From contig NZ_FOSW01000004.1 in the NCBI RefSeq assembly GCF_900114385.1, positions 186,001 to 250,000 on the forward strand: a stretch of DNA of 64,000 nucleotides. Reading direction: 5' to 3'. This document shows, piece after piece, positions 29,169 through 36,692 of this stretch (position 1 is its first letter; every line of letters begins with the position of its first letter). A model generated the notes under the pieces. It had not been told where the DNA came from. It made no database searches and worked only from the letters and a program-made list of their open reading frames with translations. Origin of the DNA: Geodermatophilus ruber (GTDB taxonomy: Bacteria > Actinomycetota > Actinomycetes > Mycobacteriales > Geodermatophilaceae). Made by a program: the position numbers and the translations under genes.

Positions 29169-32048
29169 TCAGCCGGCGGGGAGCGGGTCGGTGCCGGCGG
29201 CCTTCGTGGCGGTCTTCTTGGCCGCCGCCGTCGTCGCCTTCTTGGCGGCCGTGGTCTTCGTGGCCGTCTTCTTGGCGGTCGTCTTGGTGGCGGCCTTCTT
29301 CTTGGTGGCCTTCTTCGTCGTCGGGCGGGCGCGCCGGTCGGCCAGCAGCTCCGCGGCGCGCTCGAGGGTGATGCTCTCGACGTCGTCGCCCTTGCGCAGG
29401 CTGGCGTTGGTCTCACCGTCGGTGACGTAGGGACCGAACCGGCCCTCGCGGACGGTGATCGCGCCCTGGGAGACCGGGTCGGGGCCCAGCTCCTTGAGCG
29501 GCGCCGCCGCGGCCCGCCGGCCCCGCTGCTTCGGCTGGGCGAAGACCGCCAGCGCCTCGTCGAGGGTGACCGTGAAGAGCTTGTCCTCGCTGTCGAGCGA
29601 GCGGGAGTCGCTGCCCTTCTTCAGGTACGGCCCGTACCGGCCGTTGAGCGCCTGGATCTCCTCGCCGTCCGGCGCGGCGCCGACCGTGCGCGGCAGCGTG
29701 AGCAGCCGGAGTGCCTCGTCGAGCGTGACCGTCTCCGGCGACATCGAGGAGAACAGGCTTGCCGTCCGCGGGGACTCCTTGCTGCCCTCCGGCACGACGG
29801 TGGTGACGTAGGGGCCGTAGCGGCCGGCCTTGACCACGACGGGCAGCCCGGAGTCCGGATCGGTGCCGAGCTCCCGGTCACCGGACGGCGCGGCGAGCAA
29901 CTCCTCGACCTTGCTCTGGGTCAGCTCGTCGGGGGCGAGGTCCTCGGGGAGGCTGACCCGCGGGCCGTCCTCCCCGCCCGCCTGCAGGTACGGGCCGTAG
30001 CGGCCGACCCGCACGACGACCGGTTCGCCGTCCGGGCCGCTGGCGCGCAGCGGGATGGAGTTGACGCCGCGGGCGTCGATCTCCTCCAGCCGCTGCCCGA
30101 CGATCTGCTTGAGCCCACCGGACTCGGCGATGCCGCCGTTGCCGCGGCCCTCGCCGCCGAAGTAGAACTCGGTCAGCCAGTCGACCCGCTGCAGGTTGCC
30201 GCCGGCGATCTGGTCGAGCTCCTCCTCCAGCGAGGCGGTGAAATCGTAGTCGACCAGCTGGGTGAAGTGCTGCTCGAGCAGGTTCACCACGGCGAACGCG
30301 ATGAAGGAGGGCACCAGTGCGGCGCCCTTCTTCCAGACGTACCCGCGGTCCTGGATGGTCTGCATGATCGAGGCGAAGGTCGACGGGCGGCCGATGCCCA
30401 GCTCCTCGAGCCGGGCGACCAGGCTCGGCTCGGTGTACCGGGACGGCGGCGTGGTCGAGTGCCCCTTGGCCTCCAGCGCCTGGGTGTCCAGCAGCTGGCC
30501 GCGCTCGACGCGGGGCAACCGCCGCTCGGCGTCGTCGCTGCCGTGGTCATCGTCGCCGGCCGCGCCCTCGTCCCGGGACTCCACGTAGGCGCGGAGGAAG
30601 CCGGGGAAGGTGATGGTGCGCCCGCTGGCGGTGAACTCGACGGCCTCGTCGGTGGAGCTGCGGCCGGCCAGCCGGATGCTGACGGTCTGCCCGACGGCGT
30701 CGGCCATCTGCGAGGCCACGGTGCGCTGCCAGATCAGCTCGTAGAGCCGGAACTCGTCGCGGGCCAGCTGCCCGGCCAGCTGGCCGGGGGTGCGGAAGCT
30801 GTCCCCGGCGGGACGGATGGCCTCGTGCGCCTCCTGCGCGCCCTTGGCCTTCTTGGCGTAGCGCCGGGCCTCGGCCGGCACGTAGGCGTCGCCGTAGAGC
30901 TCGCGGGCCTGGGTGCGCGCGGCGTTGATCGCCTCGTTCGACAGGTTCGTCGAGTCGGTCCGCATGTAGGTGATGTGGCCGTTCTCGTACAGCCGCTGGG
31001 CCACCCGCATGACCTGCGCCGAGGACCAGCCGAGCTTGCGGCCGGCCTCCATCTGCAGCGTCGAGGTGGTGAACGGCGCGTACGGCCGGCGCCGGTAGGG
31101 CTTCTCGTCGACCCGGCTGACGGTGACCTGCCGGCCCTCCAGGCGGGCGGCCAGGCCCCGGGCCCCGGCCTCGTCGAGGTGCACGACCTCGCCGGTGACC
31201 CGGCCGGTCGCCGGGTCGAAGTCGCGGCCCGTGGCGACCCGGCTGTCGTCGACGGTGACCAGCTTGGCGCGCAGCGTGGTGGGCTCGCCGTCGTCGGTGC
31301 CCGCGGTCCGGCCGGTGACGGCGAAGGTGCCCTCCAGCGACCAGTAGTCGGCCGCGTGGAACGCCATCCGCTCGCGCTCACGCTCCACCACGATGCGGGT
31401 GGCCACCGACTGCACCCGCCCGGCCGAGAGCTTGGGCAGCACCTTCTTCCACAGCACGGGGCTGACCTCGTAGCCGTAGAGCCGGTCGAGGATGCGGCGG
31501 GTCTCCTGCGCGTCGACCAGCGCGGTGTCCAGCTCGCGGGGGTTGGCCACGGCGCGGGCGATCGCCTCGGGGGTGATCTCGTGGAAGACCATGCGGCGCA
31601 CCGGCACCCGCGGCTTGAGCGTGTCGACCAGGTGCCATGCGATGGCCTCGCCCTCGCGGTCCTCATCGGTGGCGAGGTAGACCTCGCTCGCCTCCTTCAC
31701 CAGCTGCTTGAGCCGGCTGACCTGCTGCTTGCGGTCGGGGCTGATCACGTAGAGCGGTTCGAAGGCGTTGTCGACGTCGACCCCGAGCCGGGCCCACGGG
31801 GCGCCCTTGTGCTCGGCCGGCACGTCCGCGGCGTTGCGGGGCAGGTCGCGGATGTGCCCGACGCTGGCCTCGACGACGTAGCCGCTGCCGAGGTAGCCGG
31901 CGATCTTCCCGGCCTTGGTCGGCGACTCCACGATGACCAGCGGCCGTCCGCCACCGGCGGCCGGCGTGCGGCGGCGGGCAGGGGTGCTCGTGCCGCCGGC
32001 GGTCTCGCTGGCGGTCTTGCTGCCGTTCTTCGCGGTCTTCGTGGGCAC
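29169..32048 (-). CDS. topA: DNA topoisomerase I
   Basis: This type IA topoisomerase relaxes negative supercoils. In the 959-residue protein the TOPRIM domain starts at LVIVESPTKAGKIAGYLGS (about 37-55) with ATDEDREGEAIAWHL for metal. The catalytic Tyr lies in HITYMRTDSTNL (about 363). Four C-terminal repeats of the form GRYGPYL replace zinc fingers, as in mycobacteria. The last 50 residues are a Lys/Ala/Thr tail resembling histone H1, which tightens DNA contact in actinobacterial TopA. GTG 32048 gives VPTKTAKNG with AGGAG 4 nt upstream; upstream residues to 32138 are low-complexity. Confidence 0.96.
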   Translation of the reverse strand: MPTKTAKNGSKTASETAGGTSTPARRRTPAAGGGRPLVIVESPTKAGKIAGYLGSGYVVEASVGHIRDLPRNAADVPAEHKGAPWARLGVDVDNAFEPLYVISPDRKQQVSRLKQLVKEASEVYLATDEDREGEAIAWHLVDTLKPRVPVRRMVFHEITPEAIARAVANPRELDTALVDAQETRRILDRLYGYEVSPVLWKKVLPKLSAGRVQSVATRIVVERERERMAFHAADYWSLEGTFAVTGRTAGTDDGEPTTLRAKLVTVDDSRVATGRDFDPATGRVTGEVVHLDEAGARGLAARLEGRQVTVSRVDEKPYRRRPYAPFTTSTLQMEAGRKLGWSSAQVMRVAQRLYENGHITYMRTDSTNLSNEAINAARTQARELYGDAYVPAEARRYAKKAKGAQEAHEAIRPAGDSFRTPGQLAGQLARDEFRLYELIWQRTVASQMADAVGQTVSIRLAGRSSTDEAVEFTASGRTITFPGFLRAYVESRDEGAAGDDDHGSDDAERRLPRVERGQLLDTQALEAKGHSTTPPSRYTEPSLVARLEELGIGRPSTFASIMQTIQDRGYVWKKGAALVPSFIAFAVVNLLEQHFTQLVDYDFTASLEEELDQIAGGNLQRVDWLTEFYFGGEGRGNGGIAESGGLKQIVGQRLEEIDARGVNSIPLRASGPDGEPVVVRVGRYGPYLQAGGEDGPRVSLPEDLAPDELTQSKVEELLAAPSGDRELGTDPDSGLPVVVKAGRYGPYVTTVVPEGSKESPRTASLFSSMSPETVTLDEALRLLTLPRTVGAAPDGEEIQALNGRYGPYLKKGSDSRSLDSEDKLFTVTLDEALAVFAQPKQRGRRAAAAPLKELGPDPVSQGAITVREGRFGPYVTDGETNASLRKGDDVESITLERAAELLADRRARPTTKKATKKKAATKTTAKKTATKTTAAKKATTAAAKKTATKAAGTDPLPAG

Positions 32049-32235
32049 GGTGCTCCTGTCGGTGCTGCTGGGTGACGGGCGCCGGCGGTTCGGCGCCGGG
32101 CGACGCGATCGCTGCGCGCACGCCCTCGGCGTCGCCACGGTAGGCCACGAGGCGGACAGGGAGCCCGCCGGCGACCCACCGCGGGCGTGCCGTCTCCCGC
32201 TCCAATGGCCGGGATCGCCCGCGTGTTCCCGACAC

Positions 32236-33750
32236 TCACTCCTCGGGGCGAGCAGCGGCCACGACCTCGCCGATGGCCGCCAGGGTCGGGAAGTGCTCGT
32301 CGTAGTACTCGGTGTGCAGCATGGCCTCGTCGACCGGCAGCCCGACGGCGTCGAAGGAGTCGGTCCAGGTCGGGTGTTGCCCGTGCAGGTCGATCCAGGT
32401 GATCGGGTCGAACAGCGGGGACGCCTCGTACACCTCGGCGGCCTCCAGGCCCTCGGCGTCGTTGTCCATGCCGGGGCTCCCGTTGAGGATCACCGCGTCG
32501 GCGGCCAGCTCTCCGGGGGCGTCGGCCGCCGCATCCACCACCGTCGTCCCGTAGCTGTGCGCGCTCACGACGACCCGCGCCGGTTCGGCGGCACGCGAGG
32601 CGGCGAGGCCGTCCAGGGCGCCGTCGAGCGCGCGGCCGCCCGCCCGGCTCGCCGCCGTGCCGATCGCACCGGCGCCGCTGGGAGGGCGGTAGCCGAACCA
32701 GGCCACCGTGGCCACGGCGGCGCCCGGCGCGGCGGCGCGGGCGGCATCGGCGACCGCGTCGGCGGCGGCCGCCAGGTCGGTGAGGTCGTTCGCCGCCGCG
32801 TTGCGCATCCCGGGGACGAGGAAGGCGACGGAGCCGGCGGTGTCGACGTCCCCGAGGGCGAGGGCGACCAGCTCCTGCTGCGGCTGGAACTGGTACAGCT
32901 GCACCCGCTCCCCGGCGCTCTCCCGCGCCTCGATCTCGGTGGCCACCGAGACGGCCACTGCGTGCCCGGGCGCGGCGGGGTCGGCGAGGACCTGGTCGAG
33001 GAAGCGGCGGTTGGCCTCGTCCCGGGCCCACGCGGGCACGCCGTCGAGGGCGCCGACGAGCACCGGGGTCCGGGCGATGGCCTGCGTGCGGGCGGCCGTG
33101 GACAGCCCACCCCACCAGCCGGCCACCTCCCCCGGAGTGGCACCCAGCAGGAGCGTGGGGTTGGCCCCCGGCGTGCGGGGCGCCAGCGCCGCCAGGGCGT
33201 CGAAGTCCGCGGGGGCGAACGGGCCGCCGATGCCCAGCCCGACGAGCGCGTCGGCGGCCGCGGTCGCCGCGGAGGCGGCCAGGGCGGTGGCGGCCAGCGC
33301 GTCGGCCGCGAGCTCCTGGGCGCGCAGCACCGCGGCGGTCTGGTCGGCGTCGAGGCCGGGTGCCCCGGTCAGCGGATCGGTCGGCAGCGGCCCCACCAGC
33401 CGGCCCGCGTCATCCAGTGCGACCGGGACCGCGGCGGCCGCGGCCAGGGCCTGCTCGGCGAGCTCCTGCGCGGAGGCGGCCTCGGTGAGCAGCCGCTGGG
33501 TGTGCCCGAGTGACTCGGTGAGCGCGGCGGTCGCCGCCGTGGCGACGGTCGAGACCTCGACGAGGGCGGCGCCGGCCGACTGCGCGGCCGGCCCGTACCA
33601 GCACTCCGCGTCGGTCAGCGATCGGCCGACGGCCTCCATCCGCGCCCGCCACGCGGGCAGCCGGTCGGCGACCGCGTCCAGCGTCCAGACCGCCCCGCGC
33701 AGGAGAGGGACGTCCCAGCCGGCGATCGCGGTCAGCGGCGGGGCGCTCAC
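32236..33750 (-). CDS. DUF1023 alpha/beta hydrolase
   Basis: In this 504-residue protein the first 230 residues are Ala-rich helices (coiled, WXG-like). The C-terminal DUF1023 alpha/beta-hydrolase domain has the nucleophile elbow VVVSAHSYGTTVV (Ser at about 413) and ILNGSPGMDND with an acid candidate. The GTG at 33750 overlaps the stop of the 105-residue helical protein upstream (GTGA). Such pairs are common in actinobacteria and are suspected cell-envelope or secreted esterases or toxins, but no ESX secretion genes are in this window. No signal peptide is visible. Confidence 0.82.
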   Translation of the reverse strand: MSAPPLTAIAGWDVPLLRGAVWTLDAVADRLPAWRARMEAVGRSLTDAECWYGPAAQSAGAALVEVSTVATAATAALTESLGHTQRLLTEAASAQELAEQALAAAAAVPVALDDAGRLVGPLPTDPLTGAPGLDADQTAAVLRAQELAADALAATALAASAATAAADALVGLGIGGPFAPADFDALAALAPRTPGANPTLLLGATPGEVAGWWGGLSTAARTQAIARTPVLVGALDGVPAWARDEANRRFLDQVLADPAAPGHAVAVSVATEIEARESAGERVQLYQFQPQQELVALALGDVDTAGSVAFLVPGMRNAAANDLTDLAAAADAVADAARAAAPGAAVATVAWFGYRPPSGAGAIGTAASRAGGRALDGALDGLAASRAAEPARVVVSAHSYGTTVVDAAADAPGELAADAVILNGSPGMDNDAEGLEAAEVYEASPLFDPITWIDLHGQHPTWTDSFDAVGLPVDEAMLHTEYYDEHFPTLAAIGEVVAAARPEE

Positions 33751-34064
33751 CGGGCCGCCGACGGCGCGCGCAGGACCAGCAGCCGGTCGGAGAGCGCCGC
33801 GTCGGCCTGGCGGTAGGAGTCGACCGCGGCGGAGAGGGTCGCGGCCAGGGCCCCGATCTGCTGGGCGACCAGGTCGAGGAGCCGGCCCCACCCCCGGCCG
33901 GCGGCACCCGCCCGTTCACCGGCCCCACCGCTGACCGCCGTCTCCAGGAACAGGGCTGTGGACCGGCACAGCTGCGCCTCGTCGCCGAGCTCGGTGGCGA
34001 GGCCGGCCAGCTCGGCAGCCATCGCGTCGATGGCGTCGAACTGGGCGGCGATGGTCACGGACAC
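33747..34064 (-). CDS. WXG100-like small helical protein
   Basis: This 105-residue, almost entirely helical protein (two long Ala/Leu helices, about 5-45 and 55-95) has the size and build of WXG100/ESX-type partner proteins. The central W-x-G reads GWGRL at about residue 64. It is translationally coupled to the DUF1023 hydrolase. GTG 34064 has GGAGG 5 nt upstream; a second GTG at 34058 is possible. Function is inferred from context only. Confidence 0.72.
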   Translation of the reverse strand: MSVTIAAQFDAIDAMAAELAGLATELGDEAQLCRSTALFLETAVSGGAGERAGAAGRGWGRLLDLVAQQIGALAATLSAAVDSYRQADAALSDRLLVLRAPSAAR

Positions 34065-34180
34065 GAGGACCTCCCGGCGTCGAGCCGGTTCGGGCTGAAT
34101 CCGGCGCCCGGACGCTAGGAGGGGGCGGCCACCGTCCACGGGCCGTCGTCCACACCGACGATGGCTGTCCACAGCCCGCG

Positions 34181-34222
34181 CCGGGATCCTCCGGGCGGCC
34201 CCGGCCCGCCGGAGGATCCCGG
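34181..34222 (-). terminator. Terminator downstream of hppA
   Basis: CCGGGATCCTCCGG and its perfect complement CCGGAGGATCCCGG (14-bp arms) flank a 14-nt GC-rich loop that can extend the stem imperfectly. It begins 9 nt after the hppA stop on the minus strand. Confidence 0.8.
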
Positions 34223-34230
34223 CATGCGGA

Positions 34231-36486
34231 TCAGCGGACGCTGGTGGTCAGCGAGTCGGTCTCGGCGGTCTCGGTACCGCCGACGACCACCGACCGCCGC
34301 TTGGAGACGACGACCGCGCCGACGATGACGAGGGTGGCCCCGAGCGCGATGAGCACCCGCACCGTGTCGTTGGCGTCCTCGCCCACCGACAGGCTCACGA
34401 CGGCGGGCGCGATGAGCAGGGCCACCAGGTTCATGACCTTGATCAGCGGGTTGATCGCGGGGCCGGCGGTGTCCTTGAACGGGTCGCCCACGGTGTCGCC
34501 GATGACCGTGGCCGCGTGCGCCTCGCTGCCCTTCCCGCCGTACGCGCCGTCCTCGACCATCTTCTTGGCGTTGTCCCAGGCCCCGCCCGAGTTGGCGAGG
34601 AAGACCGCCATGAGCGTGCCCGCCGCGATGGCGCCGACGAGGTAGGCCGCCAGGGGGCCGAAGCCGAGCCCGAAGCCGACCGCGACCGGCGCGAGCACCG
34701 CCAGCAGCCCGGGGGTCGCGAGCTCGCGCAGGGAGTCCTTGGTGCAGATGTCCACGACGGCGCCGTAGTCCGGGCGCTCACTGAAATCCATGATCCCCGG
34801 GCGGGTCCGGAACTGCTCGCGCACCTCGAAGACCACTCGGCCGGCCGCCCGCGACACGGCGCTGATCGCGAGGCCGGAGAACAGGAAGACCACCGCGGCA
34901 CCCAGCAGCGCACCGACGACGTTGTCCGGCTCCACCAGGCTGAACGCCTGGCCCAGATCGATGCCGTCCAGCGCCGCGCGGACCTGCTCGTTGTAGGAGC
35001 CGAACAGCGCGGTGGCCGCCAGGACCGCCGTGGCGATCGCGATGCCCTTGGTGATGGCCTTGGTCGTGTTGCCGACCGCGTCGAGGTCGGTGAGCACGCG
35101 GGCGCCCTCCTCGTCGAGGTCACCGGACATCTCGGCGATGCCCTGGGCGTTGTCGCTCACCGGCCCGAAGGTGTCCATCGAGACGATCACACCGGCGGTG
35201 GTGAGCAGGCCACAGCCGGCGAGGGCCACCGCGTAGAGGGCCGCGCCGCCACCGATGAGGAAGGCGCCGTACACCGCGCCGCCGATGAGCAGGGCCGCGT
35301 AGACCGCGGACTCCAGGCCCAGGGAGATGCCCGAGAGGATCACCGTGGCGGGGCCGGTGAGCGAACTGCGGCCGACGTCCTTGACGGGCTTGCGGCTGGT
35401 CTCGGTGAAGTAGCCGGTGAGCTGCTGGATCGCGGCGGCCAGCACGATGCCGATGAGCACGGAGACGAAGCCGAGGACCTGCGGGCTGACCACCGAGTCG
35501 GGGACGTCGGCGACGCTCGGCAGCACGGTGAACGAGGCCACCGCCACCAACACCAGGGAGACGACCGCAGAGGCGAAGAAGCCCCGGTTGATCGGCGCGA
35601 GACCGCTGGCGTCCCCCTTGCCCGGGTTGCTGGCCAGGATGCCGACGACCGAGGCGACGACGCCGATGGCAGCGATGGTGAGCGGGAAGACCATGCCGAC
35701 GGAACCGAAGAAGACCTGGCCGAGGATCAGTGCGGCCACCAGCGTGACGGCGTAGGACTCGAACAGGTCGGCGGCCATGCCGGCGCAGTCGCCGACGTTG
35801 TCGCCCACGTTGTCGGCGATGGTCGCGGCGTTGCGCGGGTCGTCCTCCGGGATGCCGGCCTCGACCTTGCCGACGAGGTCGGCGCCGACGTCGGCGGCCT
35901 TGGTGAAGATGCCGCCCCCGACACGCATGAACATCGCCAGCAGTGCACCGCCGAAGCCGAAGCCCTCGAGCACCACCGGTGCGGTCTCGTCGAACAGCAG
36001 CAGCGCGAGCGCGGCGCCGAAGAGCCCGAGGCCGACGGTGATCATCCCGACGATCCCGCCGGTCCGGTAGGCGATCCGGAAGGCGGGGCGGTAGCCGCCG
36101 CTGCGGGCGGCGGCCGCCACCCGCACGTTCCCCCGGGTGGCCAGCGTCATCCCGATGAACCCGACCATCGCCGAGAACAGGGCCCCGACGAGAAAGAACA
36201 GGGCCCGGCCGACGCGCGTCCCCCAGCCGCCGTCGGCGACGGGCAGCACGAGCAGGAGCAGGAAGACGATGACGGCGAAGACGCTCAGCGTGCGGAACTG
36301 CCTCCGCAGGTAGGCCGCTGCACCCTCCTGCACCGCCCGGGCGATGTCGCGCATCGTCGCCGTGCCCTGGTCGGCGGCCATGACGGCACGGGCCAGGTAC
36401 GCGGCGAAGGCGAGGGCGGCGATCGAGACGGCGAGGACGATCGTGACGAGCACGACGTCCCCGCCGGAGAGTGCGCTGTCCGGCAT
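34231..36486 (-). CDS. hppA: Membrane proton-pumping inorganic pyrophosphatase, K+-independent type
   Basis: HppA splits pyrophosphate and pumps protons out through the membrane. This 751-residue protein has about 16 TM helices and the substrate motif KAADVGADLVGKVEAGIPED, followed by DNVGDNVGDCAGMAADLFES. The diagnostic GNTTKA (about 475) has Lys, marking the potassium-independent class. ATG 36486 has GGAGG at 5 nt. A hairpin with 8-bp arms (36557-36578) lies in the leader and a CRP-type site at 36595-36610 lies upstream. A terminator follows the gene. Together with soluble Ppa it covers PPi turnover while saving energy. Confidence 0.96.
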   Translation of the reverse strand: MPDSALSGGDVVLVTIVLAVSIAALAFAAYLARAVMAADQGTATMRDIARAVQEGAAAYLRRQFRTLSVFAVIVFLLLLVLPVADGGWGTRVGRALFFLVGALFSAMVGFIGMTLATRGNVRVAAAARSGGYRPAFRIAYRTGGIVGMITVGLGLFGAALALLLFDETAPVVLEGFGFGGALLAMFMRVGGGIFTKAADVGADLVGKVEAGIPEDDPRNAATIADNVGDNVGDCAGMAADLFESYAVTLVAALILGQVFFGSVGMVFPLTIAAIGVVASVVGILASNPGKGDASGLAPINRGFFASAVVSLVLVAVASFTVLPSVADVPDSVVSPQVLGFVSVLIGIVLAAAIQQLTGYFTETSRKPVKDVGRSSLTGPATVILSGISLGLESAVYAALLIGGAVYGAFLIGGGAALYAVALAGCGLLTTAGVIVSMDTFGPVSDNAQGIAEMSGDLDEEGARVLTDLDAVGNTTKAITKGIAIATAVLAATALFGSYNEQVRAALDGIDLGQAFSLVEPDNVVGALLGAAVVFLFSGLAISAVSRAAGRVVFEVREQFRTRPGIMDFSERPDYGAVVDICTKDSLRELATPGLLAVLAPVAVGFGLGFGPLAAYLVGAIAAGTLMAVFLANSGGAWDNAKKMVEDGAYGGKGSEAHAATVIGDTVGDPFKDTAGPAINPLIKVMNLVALLIAPAVVSLSVGEDANDTVRVLIALGATLVIVGAVVVSKRRSVVVGGTETAETDSLTTSVR

Positions 36487-36594
36487 GTGTTCCTCCAAAG
36501 TGCGTCGGCCGCCCCGGGGGCACACCTGCGCTCCGGTCGGCGGAGGTTCGGTCCAGGCGCACGGGTGGCTCCGTGCGCATGGGCGCCGCGTGAG

Positions 36595-36610
36595 TGTAAG
36601 GGAGATCACA
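36595..36610. promoter_or_regulatory. CRP/GlxR-type binding site between hppA and the helicase gene
   Basis: TGTAA-N6-TCACA at 36595-36610 matches the CRP/GlxR consensus TGTGA-N6-TCACA at nine of ten positions. A TACACT hexamer (minus, 36598-36593) that could be the hppA -10 box overlaps its edge, so the site could control hppA, the helicase gene, or both. Confidence 0.5.
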
Positions 36611-36692
36611 CATGATCCCAGCGACGCGGATTCACCGGTGCCGGAGGAAGCACCGGCGCCGACGGGTTGCCGGCAGGTGTGACAGTGGGAGG

